From contig JAXGTO010000032.1 in the NCBI GenBank assembly GCA_040774885.1, forward strand, positions 1 through 21,407: DNA of 21,407 nt. The letters are read 5' to 3'. Position 1 is the first letter of the stretch, and each line of letters starts with the position of its first letter. Shown here in pieces: positions 8,027 through 14,723 of this stretch. This stretch comes from JAXGTO01 sp040774885 (GTDB taxonomy: Bacteria > Actinomycetota > Coriobacteriia > Coriobacteriales > Eggerthellaceae). Made by a program: the position numbers and the translations under genes. The notes below the pieces were generated by a model, which ran no database searches, had not been told where the DNA came from, and worked only from the letters and a program-made list of their open reading frames with translations.

Positions 8027-9223
8027 ATGAATCCAAACGCGAAAATCACCGATGAGCAGTTCGAGGCTTACCTGAAGCAAATCCGCGAGCTGGCCGAAGG
8101 CCCGTTCGACGAAATGCAGAAGGAAATCGAAGTCACGAACACCTTCCCCGAAGAGTTCTATGAACTCTCCAAGAAAAACGACCTGTACCGTTACTACCTT
8201 CCCTCTCAGTACGGCGGATGGGACCTCAGCGAACTCGAGATCCTGCGTGTCCAGGAAGAATTCTCTCGCGGCCCTGGCGGCATGCGCATGCACCTGCATC
8301 ATGCAGCCGACCTCAACTGGCGCATTCTGGACGACTACGGCCAGAAGGAACTCAAGGATCAGTTGATGGACAAGTTCCAGGACAAGACTGTCTACATCAA
8401 CTTCGCCCTGACCGAGCAGACCGGCGGCACCGGCGCTGACATCCACACCACCGCCGAAAAGCAGGCCGACGGCTCCTACATCCTCAATGGTGAAAAATGG
8501 CTCATCAGCCACACCGACTGCTCCGACTACACCTACGTGGTCGCCGTCACCGATGACACCAAGGAAAAGGACGACCGCCTGTCCGCCTTCGTCGTCCCCA
8601 ACGACGCTCCCGGCTTTGAAATCGTGCCGATGCCCCACATGATGGGCTGCCGCGGCGCTGGCCATGCCGGCCTGAAATTCACCAACCTCAAGCTCGACCC
8701 GAAGTACTTGCTGGGCGAAGAGGGCCAGGGCATGGAAATCGCCATCCACAGCCTCTCCGTTTCCCGTACGCACATCGCCTGCTCCAACCTGGGCATGGCG
8801 CAGCGCATGCTGGAGATTTCGCTCAAGCGCGCCAATGACCGCATCACCTTCGGCAAGCCCATCGCTTCCCGCCAGATGATCAAGCAGAAGATCGCCGAAA
8901 TGCAGAAGATGATCCACGTGCTGCGCACGGCTATCTACGACTTCGCCCGCGACTACGACATCGACCCGAACAACGAGTACGTGACCGAGAAGGCCGCTAT
9001 CTGCAAGCTGTTCTCCATCGACACGGTCAAGCTGGTGTCCGACGAGATGCTCGAGATCTTCGGTGGCGACGGCTACTTCGAGGATTGCCCCTACGGCCCC
9101 ACCGAGCGTCTGTACCGCGACTGCCGCGCCATGTGGCTCGAAGAAGGCGCCCCCTGCGTGCAGCGCATCACCATCGCCCGCCAGTGCCAGAACTTCGGCG
9201 GCAAGGTGAAGTACAACTTCTAA
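8027..9223 (+). CDS. Acyl-CoA dehydrogenase family flavoprotein (possible enoyl-CoA reductase)
   Basis: FAD-dependent enzyme of 398 residues that interconverts acyl-CoA and 2,3-enoyl-CoA. Typical segments are LPSQYGGWDLSELEILRVQEE, FALTEQTGGTGADI, YILNGEKWLISHT, SRTHIACSNLGMAQRMLEIS, FGKPIASRQMIKQKIAEM and FGGDGYFEDCPYGPTERLYRDCR. The expected catalytic glutamate is E373 in LEEGAPCVQR. A consensus AGGAGG precedes the ATG. The 161-bp gap to the previous gene contains an 18-codon reading frame whose TGA overlaps this ATG. Codon choice is visibly more C/G-ending, with nearly all lysines AAG, than in the ligase gene, suggesting strong expression. No etfAB genes are nearby. Direction (oxidation or reduction) and substrate are not determined. 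Confidence 0.93.
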   Translation: MNPNAKITDEQFEAYLKQIRELAEGPFDEMQKEIEVTNTFPEEFYELSKKNDLYRYYLPSQYGGWDLSELEILRVQEEFSRGPGGMRMHLHHAADLNWRILDDYGQKELKDQLMDKFQDKTVYINFALTEQTGGTGADIHTTAEKQADGSYILNGEKWLISHTDCSDYTYVVAVTDDTKEKDDRLSAFVVPNDAPGFEIVPMPHMMGCRGAGHAGLKFTNLKLDPKYLLGEEGQGMEIAIHSLSVSRTHIACSNLGMAQRMLEISLKRANDRITFGKPIASRQMIKQKIAEMQKMIHVLRTAIYDFARDYDIDPNNEYVTEKAAICKLFSIDTVKLVSDEMLEIFGGDGYFEDCPYGPTERLYRDCRAMWLEEGAPCVQRITIARQCQNFGGKVKYNF

Positions 9224-9261
9224 TTCCATGACTTCGGAATCACAGAAGACCATGCGTTAGG

Positions 9262-9296
9262 ACGAAGGGCTGGCAGCATCTCTGTCGGCCCTTCGT
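9262..9296 (+). other. Strong hairpin between acyl-CoA dehydrogenase and CoA-transferase genes
   Basis: ACGAAGGGC (9262-9270) pairs perfectly with GCCCTTCGT (9288-9296). The stem continues inward for 7 more pairs with two G-U pairs around the loop CATCT, about 16 bp in all. No U-run follows, so it is not a classical terminator. It may stabilise or divide the transcript within the operon. It lies 43 nt before the next start codon. Confidence 0.65.
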
Positions 9297-9339
9297 GCAT
9301 GCACCGCCTTCGTGCCGATCGATAACAACAGGAGGAACA

Positions 9340-10581
9340 ATGGCAAAACCACTCGAGGGAATCAAGGTTATCGACCTGACCACGTTTTTGGCCACCCCCA
9401 CCACCGGCCGCGTGCTCGGTGAATGGGGTGCCGATGTGATCAAGGTCGAAGCCGCCAAAGGCGATCCCGGCCGCGTCAACCAGGCCGTCGTGTTCGGCAT
9501 GACCGCCGACGATGACGAGAATCTCGGCTTCGACATGGCCAATATGCACAAACGATTCATCAGCCTCAATCTCAAGTCCGATACCGGCATCGAAGTGATG
9601 AACAAGTTGCTGGCCGACGCCGACATCTTCATCACCAACATGCGCGCGAAGTCGTTGGTCAAAATGGGCCTCGACTGGGACAGCCTGCACGCCAAGTATC
9701 CCCGCCTGATCATGGGACATGGCCTGGGTTACGGCAAAGTGGGCGCCGAGAAGGACAACGCCGGCTTCGATGTGACCTGCTACATGGGCCGCGGCGGCGT
9801 GTTCGGCACCACGGTCAACAAGGGCGACGCCCCCATGATTCCAACCAATGGTTACGGCGACTTCCAATGCTCGATGTTCCTTGCCGCCGGTTTGTTGGCC
9901 GCTGTGGTGGGACGCGAAAAGACCGGCCAAGGCGACTACGTCACCTGTGCGCTGGAGCATGCCGCCATCTATGCTCTGTCCACCGGCATGGTGTCTGCTC
10001 AATATGGCAACCAATACCCCAAGAGCCGCCGCGAAGTAAACAACCCCCTCAACAACGTCTTCCATTCAAAGGACGACAAATGGGTGGTTCTCTGCCTGCC
10101 CGAATATGATCGCGATTGGCCGCGCGTCATGCACCTCATCGGCCGAGAAGACCTGGCAGAGCATCCCGACTATTCGGTATGCCAGACCGTCAACGACAAG
10201 AACCTCTCCGGTGAAGTGGTCGACATCCTCGATGAAGGATTCGCCAAGTTCAACCGCGACGAGCTGCTCAAGATGTTCGGAGAAAACGACATGCCGTGCG
10301 AGCCTGCCCAAACGCCGCTCGACGTCTACGAAGATCAAAACGCGCTCGACAACGAATACATCAAACAGGTGCCCTACCCCAAGGGCGGCCGCTGGTGTCC
10401 CACGGTGCCCGTGCAATTCGAGGTCGAGCAGACCGAAGAACTCAAGCCGACCGACAAGCTGGGAACCTCGACAGCAGACGTAATGGCCGAGCTCGGTTAC
10501 GACAAAGCCGCCATCGATGCCGCGATGAACGATGGCTCCGTCAGCGGTCCCATCGACCTGGCAACGCTGCAAGGGAAATAG
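9340..10581 (+). CDS. CaiB/BaiF family (class III) CoA-transferase
   Basis: Transfers CoA between carboxylic acids through acyl-aspartyl and aspartyl-CoA intermediates. The 413 residues show the family N-terminus (LEGIKVIDLTTFLATP, RVLGEWGADVIKVE, GDPGR), then FISLNLKS, DADIFITNMR, and the NAGFDVTCYMGRGG segment with the likely catalytic D144. The start is ATG 9340 with AGGAGG 6 nt upstream; the frame is open slightly further upstream without a ribosome site. The enzyme could recycle CoA from the reduced product to incoming substrate, as CaiB does in carnitine respiration, with the upstream ligase needed only for priming. The strong terminator at 10622-10650 ends this transcription unit. Substrate unknown. 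Confidence 0.92.
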   Translation: MAKPLEGIKVIDLTTFLATPTTGRVLGEWGADVIKVEAAKGDPGRVNQAVVFGMTADDDENLGFDMANMHKRFISLNLKSDTGIEVMNKLLADADIFITNMRAKSLVKMGLDWDSLHAKYPRLIMGHGLGYGKVGAEKDNAGFDVTCYMGRGGVFGTTVNKGDAPMIPTNGYGDFQCSMFLAAGLLAAVVGREKTGQGDYVTCALEHAAIYALSTGMVSAQYGNQYPKSRREVNNPLNNVFHSKDDKWVVLCLPEYDRDWPRVMHLIGREDLAEHPDYSVCQTVNDKNLSGEVVDILDEGFAKFNRDELLKMFGENDMPCEPAQTPLDVYEDQNALDNEYIKQVPYPKGGRWCPTVPVQFEVEQTEELKPTDKLGTSTADVMAELGYDKAAIDAAMNDGSVSGPIDLATLQGK

Positions 10582-10621
10582 GCATATTTTCCAATGGCGA
10601 AACGTCTTGCATCGAACAAGG

Positions 10622-10656
10622 AAAGGCCCGCCGCTATGCGGCGGGCCTTTGCGTTT
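10622..10656 (+). terminator. Strong, probably bidirectional terminator
   Basis: AAAGGCCCGCCGC (10622-10634) and GCGGCGGGCCTTT (10638-10650) form a perfect 13-bp stem with the loop TAT, followed by GCGTTTG. It lies 40 nt after the CoA-transferase stop and 49 nt beyond the end of the convergent LysR gene. The A-rich left arm gives a short U-run on either strand. Confidence 0.85.
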
Positions 10657-10698
10657 GCGCCATACGGTTCGACGGTTGCGGTTGCAGGGCCGATCGCA

Positions 10699-11610
10699 TC
10701 AACGCGCAGACGGCATGAGGTTGGCATCGGGCACGAAGCCTTCCGCAAAAGCAACGAACTCCCCCACAAGAGGCGTTTGAAAACCACGTTTGGACACCAT
10801 GAACAAATCGTGAAAATCATCCCCCGCCTCATCTATGGGAATGAATACCACATTGTGAACGGAAAGCAAAGATTGCGTGAGGATGCACAAAGCGACCGTG
10901 TCCTTTTCGCCAGACAAGAGCATTCCCATGGAAACCTCGTCTTGGTATTCGTGCACCACGCCGTTCAGGGAACCATCCATAGCCAAAAGAGCAGCCACTT
11001 CGGCGCCGATAGCCATATCGCGCCGGTACGAAACGACTTTCTTTCCTTTGAGGTCTTTAAGGGAAACGGACTTTCTCTCAGCCAGATCGCTGTCAACCGA
11101 CACGCAAGCAACAAGCTGCTGAGACAAAGCTTTGATGCACTGCAAACCGGTCGCATCATCGGGGCGCGCCGTGAACACCACATCGTAGAGATCGCGCCTG
11201 AGGCCTTCGATGAGATTGGCGGTCACACCTTGGAACAGCTCGAATTTGACAGAGGGAGTCACTTGGTCTCTGAAACCATTGAGCAAAGCGGGGATGTAGT
11301 CGCCCATGAGCGTGAACAAGGCGCCGATCTTGATCTCGCCCGTAAGCTCGTCGGTGTACGCTTTAGCAACGGCGATTCCCTTGTCCAATTCAGAAAGAGC
11401 CGCAGAAACATATCCGTCGAATTCGCGGCCGTAACGGGTCAATTTGACGTTTCGACCGGATTTCTGAAACAAAGGGATACCGAGTTCGTGTTCGAGGGAA
11501 TGAATGGCGTCGCTCAGCGCAGGTTGCGTGATGTAGAGCTCCTTGGCGGCCTTGGTATAATGTTCAAGTTCGGCCAACTTGTTGAAGTAGTACAGTTGCG
11601 ACAGGTTCAC
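10699..11610 (-). CDS. LysR-type transcriptional regulator (first of two paralogues)
   Basis: A 303-residue regulator with an N-terminal winged helix-turn-helix (NLSQLYYFNKLAELEHYTKAAKELYITQPALSDAIHSLE, about residues 2-40), a linker helix to about 90 and a periplasmic-binding-like effector domain to the end. The GTG at 11610 has GGAGGGA upstream and starts exactly where the family alignment begins; the open frame extends a further 35 codons that are not LysR-like. It is divergent from the small membrane protein/USP/MFS trio and shares a 90-bp promoter region with it, the usual arrangement for LysR control of a neighbour. It is clearly paralogous to the regulator at 13573-14478, with matching words NLSQL.YF.KLAEL.HYTKAA and LY.VVLTA-like segments. 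The effector is unknown; an acid or CoA-pathway intermediate is likely from context. Confidence 0.93.
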   Translation of the reverse strand: MNLSQLYYFNKLAELEHYTKAAKELYITQPALSDAIHSLEHELGIPLFQKSGRNVKLTRYGREFDGYVSAALSELDKGIAVAKAYTDELTGEIKIGALFTLMGDYIPALLNGFRDQVTPSVKFELFQGVTANLIEGLRRDLYDVVFTARPDDATGLQCIKALSQQLVACVSVDSDLAERKSVSLKDLKGKKVVSYRRDMAIGAEVAALLAMDGSLNGVVHEYQDEVSMGMLLSGEKDTVALCILTQSLLSVHNVVFIPIDEAGDDFHDLFMVSKRGFQTPLVGEFVAFAEGFVPDANLMPSAR

Positions 11611-11647
11611 CGAACTCCCTCCGATTGAATCGAACTTTTTCAGACTA

Positions 11648-11672
11648 CCATTTTCGAATGGCCATGTGCGAA
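11648..11672. promoter_or_regulatory. Palindromic candidate operator between LysR gene and small membrane protein gene
   Basis: CCATT-TTCG-AATGG (11648-11661) overlaps a wider dyad with TTCG and CGAA ends around the perfect palindrome ATGGCCAT (11653-11672). It lies centrally in the divergent promoter region, so it is a candidate LysR binding site. No experimental support; no clear -35/-10 could be assigned. Confidence 0.4.
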
Positions 11673-11700
11673 ATATCACGCAAAAGGACAGGAGCAGACG

Positions 11701-11850
11701 ATGACGGCACAGCAAGGAAATACAGAAGAAGACAAAGTTACAACCGCAGGGCTTCTGCAGATCGCTCGCGCATTTTGGCCGCAGATCCTTGCAGTGACGT
11801 TCACCGTGGTGGCCGTAGCGGTTTTGTTGGCAATGTTTCTATCAGAATAG
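11701..11850 (+). CDS. Small single-pass membrane protein (49 residues)
   Basis: Reading frame of 49 codons starting MTAQQGNTEEDKV, with a polar acidic N-terminus (about 1-25) and one hydrophobic helix (about residues 26-47, ILAVTFTVVAVAVLLAMFL) ending in SE. AGGAG lies 7 nt upstream of the ATG. The next gene starts 8 nt after the stop. No family is recognised. The arrangement of tiny membrane protein, universal stress protein and MFS transporter suggests it is a subunit or modulator of the transporter, but this is inference. Confidence 0.7.
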   Translation: MTAQQGNTEEDKVTTAGLLQIARAFWPQILAVTFTVVAVAVLLAMFLSE

Positions 11851-11858
11851 GAAGCACT

Positions 11859-12278
11859 ATGTGGTATTCGAACGTACTTGTGGCCTACGACGGGTCCAAT
11901 TCATCGAAACAGGCGCTGAAGCTCGCGGCTGAGCTTTCCCAAGCGGCCCCGCAGGCGCACTTCACCTTCGTCTACATCGCGCGGCTCTCGTCTGATGCCG
12001 GCGCAAGCGGCGCCATTCTAGATGAGGCCGGGCGCGTGGTGCGAGAACTGGAAGCCTTCGCCCAGCAGCTTTCCGGACCGGCGCAAGCCAAGCTCTTGGA
12101 AGGATCATCGCCCGCTGATGTCATAGCGCGTGAGGGGCGCGAGCTGGGATGCGACCTCATCGTCATGGGCAGCCGCGGAAAAGGAGGCGTAAAGGGTTAT
12201 TTGGGCAGCGTAAGCTATGCCGTGCTCAAGCAAGCGCGTTGTTGCGTGCTCATCGCCAAGGAAGAGGCCGTGCTTTGA
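11859..12278 (+). CDS. Universal stress protein (UspA family)
   Basis: A 139-residue single-domain Usp protein. It has the N-terminal strand and loop VLVAYDGSNSSKQAL with D11, and the ATP-binding region VMGSRGKGGVKGYLGSVS near the C-terminus. The spacing there is G-x2-G-x8-G-S, one residue shorter than the common G-x2-G-x9-G-S/T form. Usp domains next to transporter genes often act as nucleotide-sensing partners. The start ATG 11859 follows the small membrane protein gene by 8 nt. The stop TGA overlaps the TTG start of the MFS gene, so synthesis of the two is probably coupled. Confidence 0.92.
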   Translation: MWYSNVLVAYDGSNSSKQALKLAAELSQAAPQAHFTFVYIARLSSDAGASGAILDEAGRVVRELEAFAQQLSGPAQAKLLEGSSPADVIAREGRELGCDLIVMGSRGKGGVKGYLGSVSYAVLKQARCCVLIAKEEAVL

Positions 12279-13468
12279 CCTCGAACCAAACGTTGTGGAC
12301 GCGCGATTTCATTTTGGCGACCGTCCTCAATTTCTTTTTGATACTCAATCATTTCGTGCTCATGACCAGCACTACGCTTTTTGCCGTGCACAGTTTCGAT
12401 GTGTCCTCGGCCGTAGGTGGATTCGCAGCGAGCATATTCATCATCGGCACGCTTATCGCCCGACTATGCTCGGGGCAGATCAGCAGGTTTTTCAGCCTGA
12501 AGAAGATCCTCATCGTCGGGCTCATATGCGCCACGTTTTGCTCGACGCTCTACTTCTTGGTAGGCGACCTGGCAAGCCTGATGACTTTGAGAATCATCCA
12601 TGGCTTCTTTTACGGGTTGTGCTCCAACAGCATATCGACCATCGGAACCGCTCTGGTTCCCGATTCGCGCAAAGGCGAAGGCGTCGCCTACTTCATGTTG
12701 TCGAACACGCTCGGCGCGGCATTCGGCCCTTCGATCGGCATCGCGCTCTCTTCTTCGGGCGTTTATACCGGCGTATTCGTATGCGCCATCGTCGTCATCT
12801 CCATTTCGCTTCTTTGCTCTTTGCCGCTGCGCGTGCGTACGAACGGACTTCAGAACGGACCGGTTGTTGCCGAAACGGATCCTCTTTTTAAGCGCATCGT
12901 CAAAGGCGCCATCGAGCCTCGTGCTGTGGGTATCGCAGCAGTGGCCGGAATCATCTTCTTCGCCTATTCCAGCTTGCTTACCTACTTGAGCACCTTCGGG
13001 CAGGAAACGGGGCTGCAAGATGCCGTGAACGTTTTCTTCCTGGTATATGCGGGAGCCATGTTCATATCGCGTCCGTTTACCGGGAAGCTGTTCGACCGCC
13101 GTGGCGCACGCATCGTCATGATTCCGTCGTTTTTCCTGATGATGGCCGGCATGGTGATGCTCGGTACGGCCTCTTCAACGGCAAACGTGCTCATTGCGGC
13201 CGCTTTGCTGGGAATAGGCGTGGGCACCATCCAATCATGCGGACTCACCATAGCCGTCCAAAAGGCTCCTCTCGAAAGGCTCGGCGTGGCAAATGCAACC
13301 TTCTTCGCTGCACTCGACACAGGGGTCGGATTGGGTCCCGTCGTCTCGGGCGAACTGGTTTTGGCCTTTGGAACCTCCCAAATGTACGTTTCCATGGCGG
13401 CATTCGGAGCCCTCGCGCTTGCGTTGTATTTGGCAATATCGCGCCCTTCCAAGAACCATCGGGTATAA
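12275..13468 (+). CDS. MFS transporter (DHA1-like)
   Basis: Major facilitator superfamily protein of about 397 residues with 12 predicted membrane segments. Helix 1 is ILATVLNFFLILNHFVLM. The loop between helices 2 and 3 has GQISRFFSLKKIL in the place of the usual G-x-x-x-D/R-x-G-R/K-K motif, and helix 5 has a GAAFGPSIGIAL motif like the antiporter motif C. The second half has FTGKLFDRRGARIVMI. I chose TTG at 12275, overlapping the USP stop as TTGA, with GGAAGAGG about 8 nt upstream; an open frame upstream lies inside the USP gene and is not transporter-like. Motif C suggests efflux or exchange, possibly of a pathway product. Substrate unknown. Confidence 0.87.
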   Translation: MTSNQTLWTRDFILATVLNFFLILNHFVLMTSTTLFAVHSFDVSSAVGGFAASIFIIGTLIARLCSGQISRFFSLKKILIVGLICATFCSTLYFLVGDLASLMTLRIIHGFFYGLCSNSISTIGTALVPDSRKGEGVAYFMLSNTLGAAFGPSIGIALSSSGVYTGVFVCAIVVISISLLCSLPLRVRTNGLQNGPVVAETDPLFKRIVKGAIEPRAVGIAAVAGIIFFAYSSLLTYLSTFGQETGLQDAVNVFFLVYAGAMFISRPFTGKLFDRRGARIVMIPSFFLMMAGMVMLGTASSTANVLIAAALLGIGVGTIQSCGLTIAVQKAPLERLGVANATFFAALDTGVGLGPVVSGELVLAFGTSQMYVSMAAFGALALALYLAISRPSKNHRV

Positions 13469-13572
13469 TCGCATTCGTACCGCCGCTCAAGAAAATCGAT
13501 GTTCTCTCCCATCGTCGCACAGCAGTGACAGCGGGAAGAATAAACGCATCCTGATTCGGATAGGGAGACCGG

Positions 13573-14478
13573 ATGAATCTTTCCCAATTGCAATATTTCT
13601 GCAAATTGGCCGAGCTTCAGCACTACACCAAGGCGGCCGAACAGCTCTACATCACGCAGCCGACGCTTTCCAACTCCATCGCTCGTCTTGAAGACGAGCT
13701 TGGCGTTCCGTTGTTCGAACGCGAAGGACGCAATGTCCGTTTGACGAAATATGGCAGGGAATTCAACGGATACGCCAAAGAAGCGCTCGATGCCTTGGAA
13801 AAGGGAAAGGCTCTGGCTCAAGACGAAGCCGGGCAATACACTGGAAACGTCTCCATCGGAACCATCTATACCGTGCAGGATACCTATCTGCCCGCATTGG
13901 TAAGATCGTTTCGCAACGAATTCGGCCAAGGCCCTACCATCAATATGTATCAAGGCCTCACCATTCCGCTGATCGAAGGCCTTGAGCAAGATACCTACGA
14001 TGTCGTTTTGACAGCTTACGTTCCCGACAAACCCAACCTGCAATTCGTTCCCGTGTTATCGCAGAGTCTTGCCATCATGGCCCATCGCGACCATCCGCTG
14101 GCGAAGAAAGACGAAGTGACCATCGCCGATCTGCACGGAGAACATCTGGTGACCTATCGCCCCACAACGCCATTGGGGTCAGAGGTAAAGTTCTTGCTGG
14201 ACGAAGAAAACGTCCGCCCCTCCGAGTTCTACGACGACGAGATCACCATCGCATCCATGGTAGATTCCAACCCCCGCTCCATCGGATTGGCGCTGGATAC
14301 CCTCGGCTTCGCCGCCTTCAACGACCTTGCCACCATCCCCCTGGCGGACGTCCCCGATGATTTCCACCCGATTTACCTGGTTTTCAAAAAGGGAGCATAC
14401 AAAAGCCCGGCGGTGGAGCACTTCATCGCCGTCGCGCGTGATTTCGTGTGGCCAGCCGAAGCAGACGAAGACGAATAA
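13573..14478 (+). CDS. LysR-type transcriptional regulator (second of two paralogues)
   Basis: A 301-residue regulator with N-terminal helix-turn-helix (NLSQLQYFCKLAELQHYTKAA, then ITQPTLSNSIARLEDELGVPLFE) and a LysR effector-binding domain. It is co-oriented with, and 104 bp behind, the MFS gene, and 245 bp ahead of the YdiN-like transporter/aroD/ydiB-like operon. It is a paralogue of the regulator at 10699-11610. AGGGAGA precedes the ATG. By position it may control the downstream quinate/shikimate genes; LysR-type QuiR regulators control comparable qui operons in Listeria and lactobacilli. The C-terminus ends with an acidic tail (ADEDE). The effector is not known. Confidence 0.93.
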   Translation: MNLSQLQYFCKLAELQHYTKAAEQLYITQPTLSNSIARLEDELGVPLFEREGRNVRLTKYGREFNGYAKEALDALEKGKALAQDEAGQYTGNVSIGTIYTVQDTYLPALVRSFRNEFGQGPTINMYQGLTIPLIEGLEQDTYDVVLTAYVPDKPNLQFVPVLSQSLAIMAHRDHPLAKKDEVTIADLHGEHLVTYRPTTPLGSEVKFLLDEENVRPSEFYDDEITIASMVDSNPRSIGLALDTLGFAAFNDLATIPLADVPDDFHPIYLVFKKGAYKSPAVEHFIAVARDFVWPAEADEDE

Positions 14479-14556
14479 GCAACATTTTGCGCCTAACGGA
14501 ACCCGCTTCGCTCGATAACGCAAGCATGATTTCCATCGCATAATATTTTTCAATGG

Positions 14557-14580
14557 TTGGCCCTTGTTCGCAAGGGCTAA
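14557..14580. promoter_or_regulatory. Hairpin/palindrome between LysR gene and YdiN-like transporter gene
   Basis: TTGGCCCTTG and CAAGGGCTAA pair over 10 bp (one G-U) around TTCG. There is no U-run after it. It sits 79 nt after the lysR stop and 144 nt before the next start. It may be a weak lysR terminator, a transcript hairpin or a protein-binding dyad. The rest of the 245-bp gap (14479-14723) is AT-richer and should carry the promoter of the operon, but no clear element was assigned. Confidence 0.45.
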
Positions 14581-14723
14581 ATCAATTGGCCAGACCTTTG
14601 TGGCGCGCCTACCATGATTTATATGTTTGATATCCGTGGTGGCTGATGCTGTCGATCAGATGCGGCGAATGTCAAAACTGGGCATATTAGGGCATCAGAG
14701 GGATCGATACAAGGAGGAATGCA

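Noticed and set aside
7853..9253. 466-codon open frame opposite the acyl-CoA dehydrogenase
   Set aside because: It mirrors the coding strand of a clear acyl-CoA dehydrogenase; its translation (repetitive His/Val/Ala/Asp) matches the usual antisense shadow of a C/G-ending gene.
11625..11858. Long upstream extension of the universal stress protein frame
   Set aside because: It overlaps the 49-codon membrane protein in another frame; the Usp fold begins at MWYSNVLVAYDGS.
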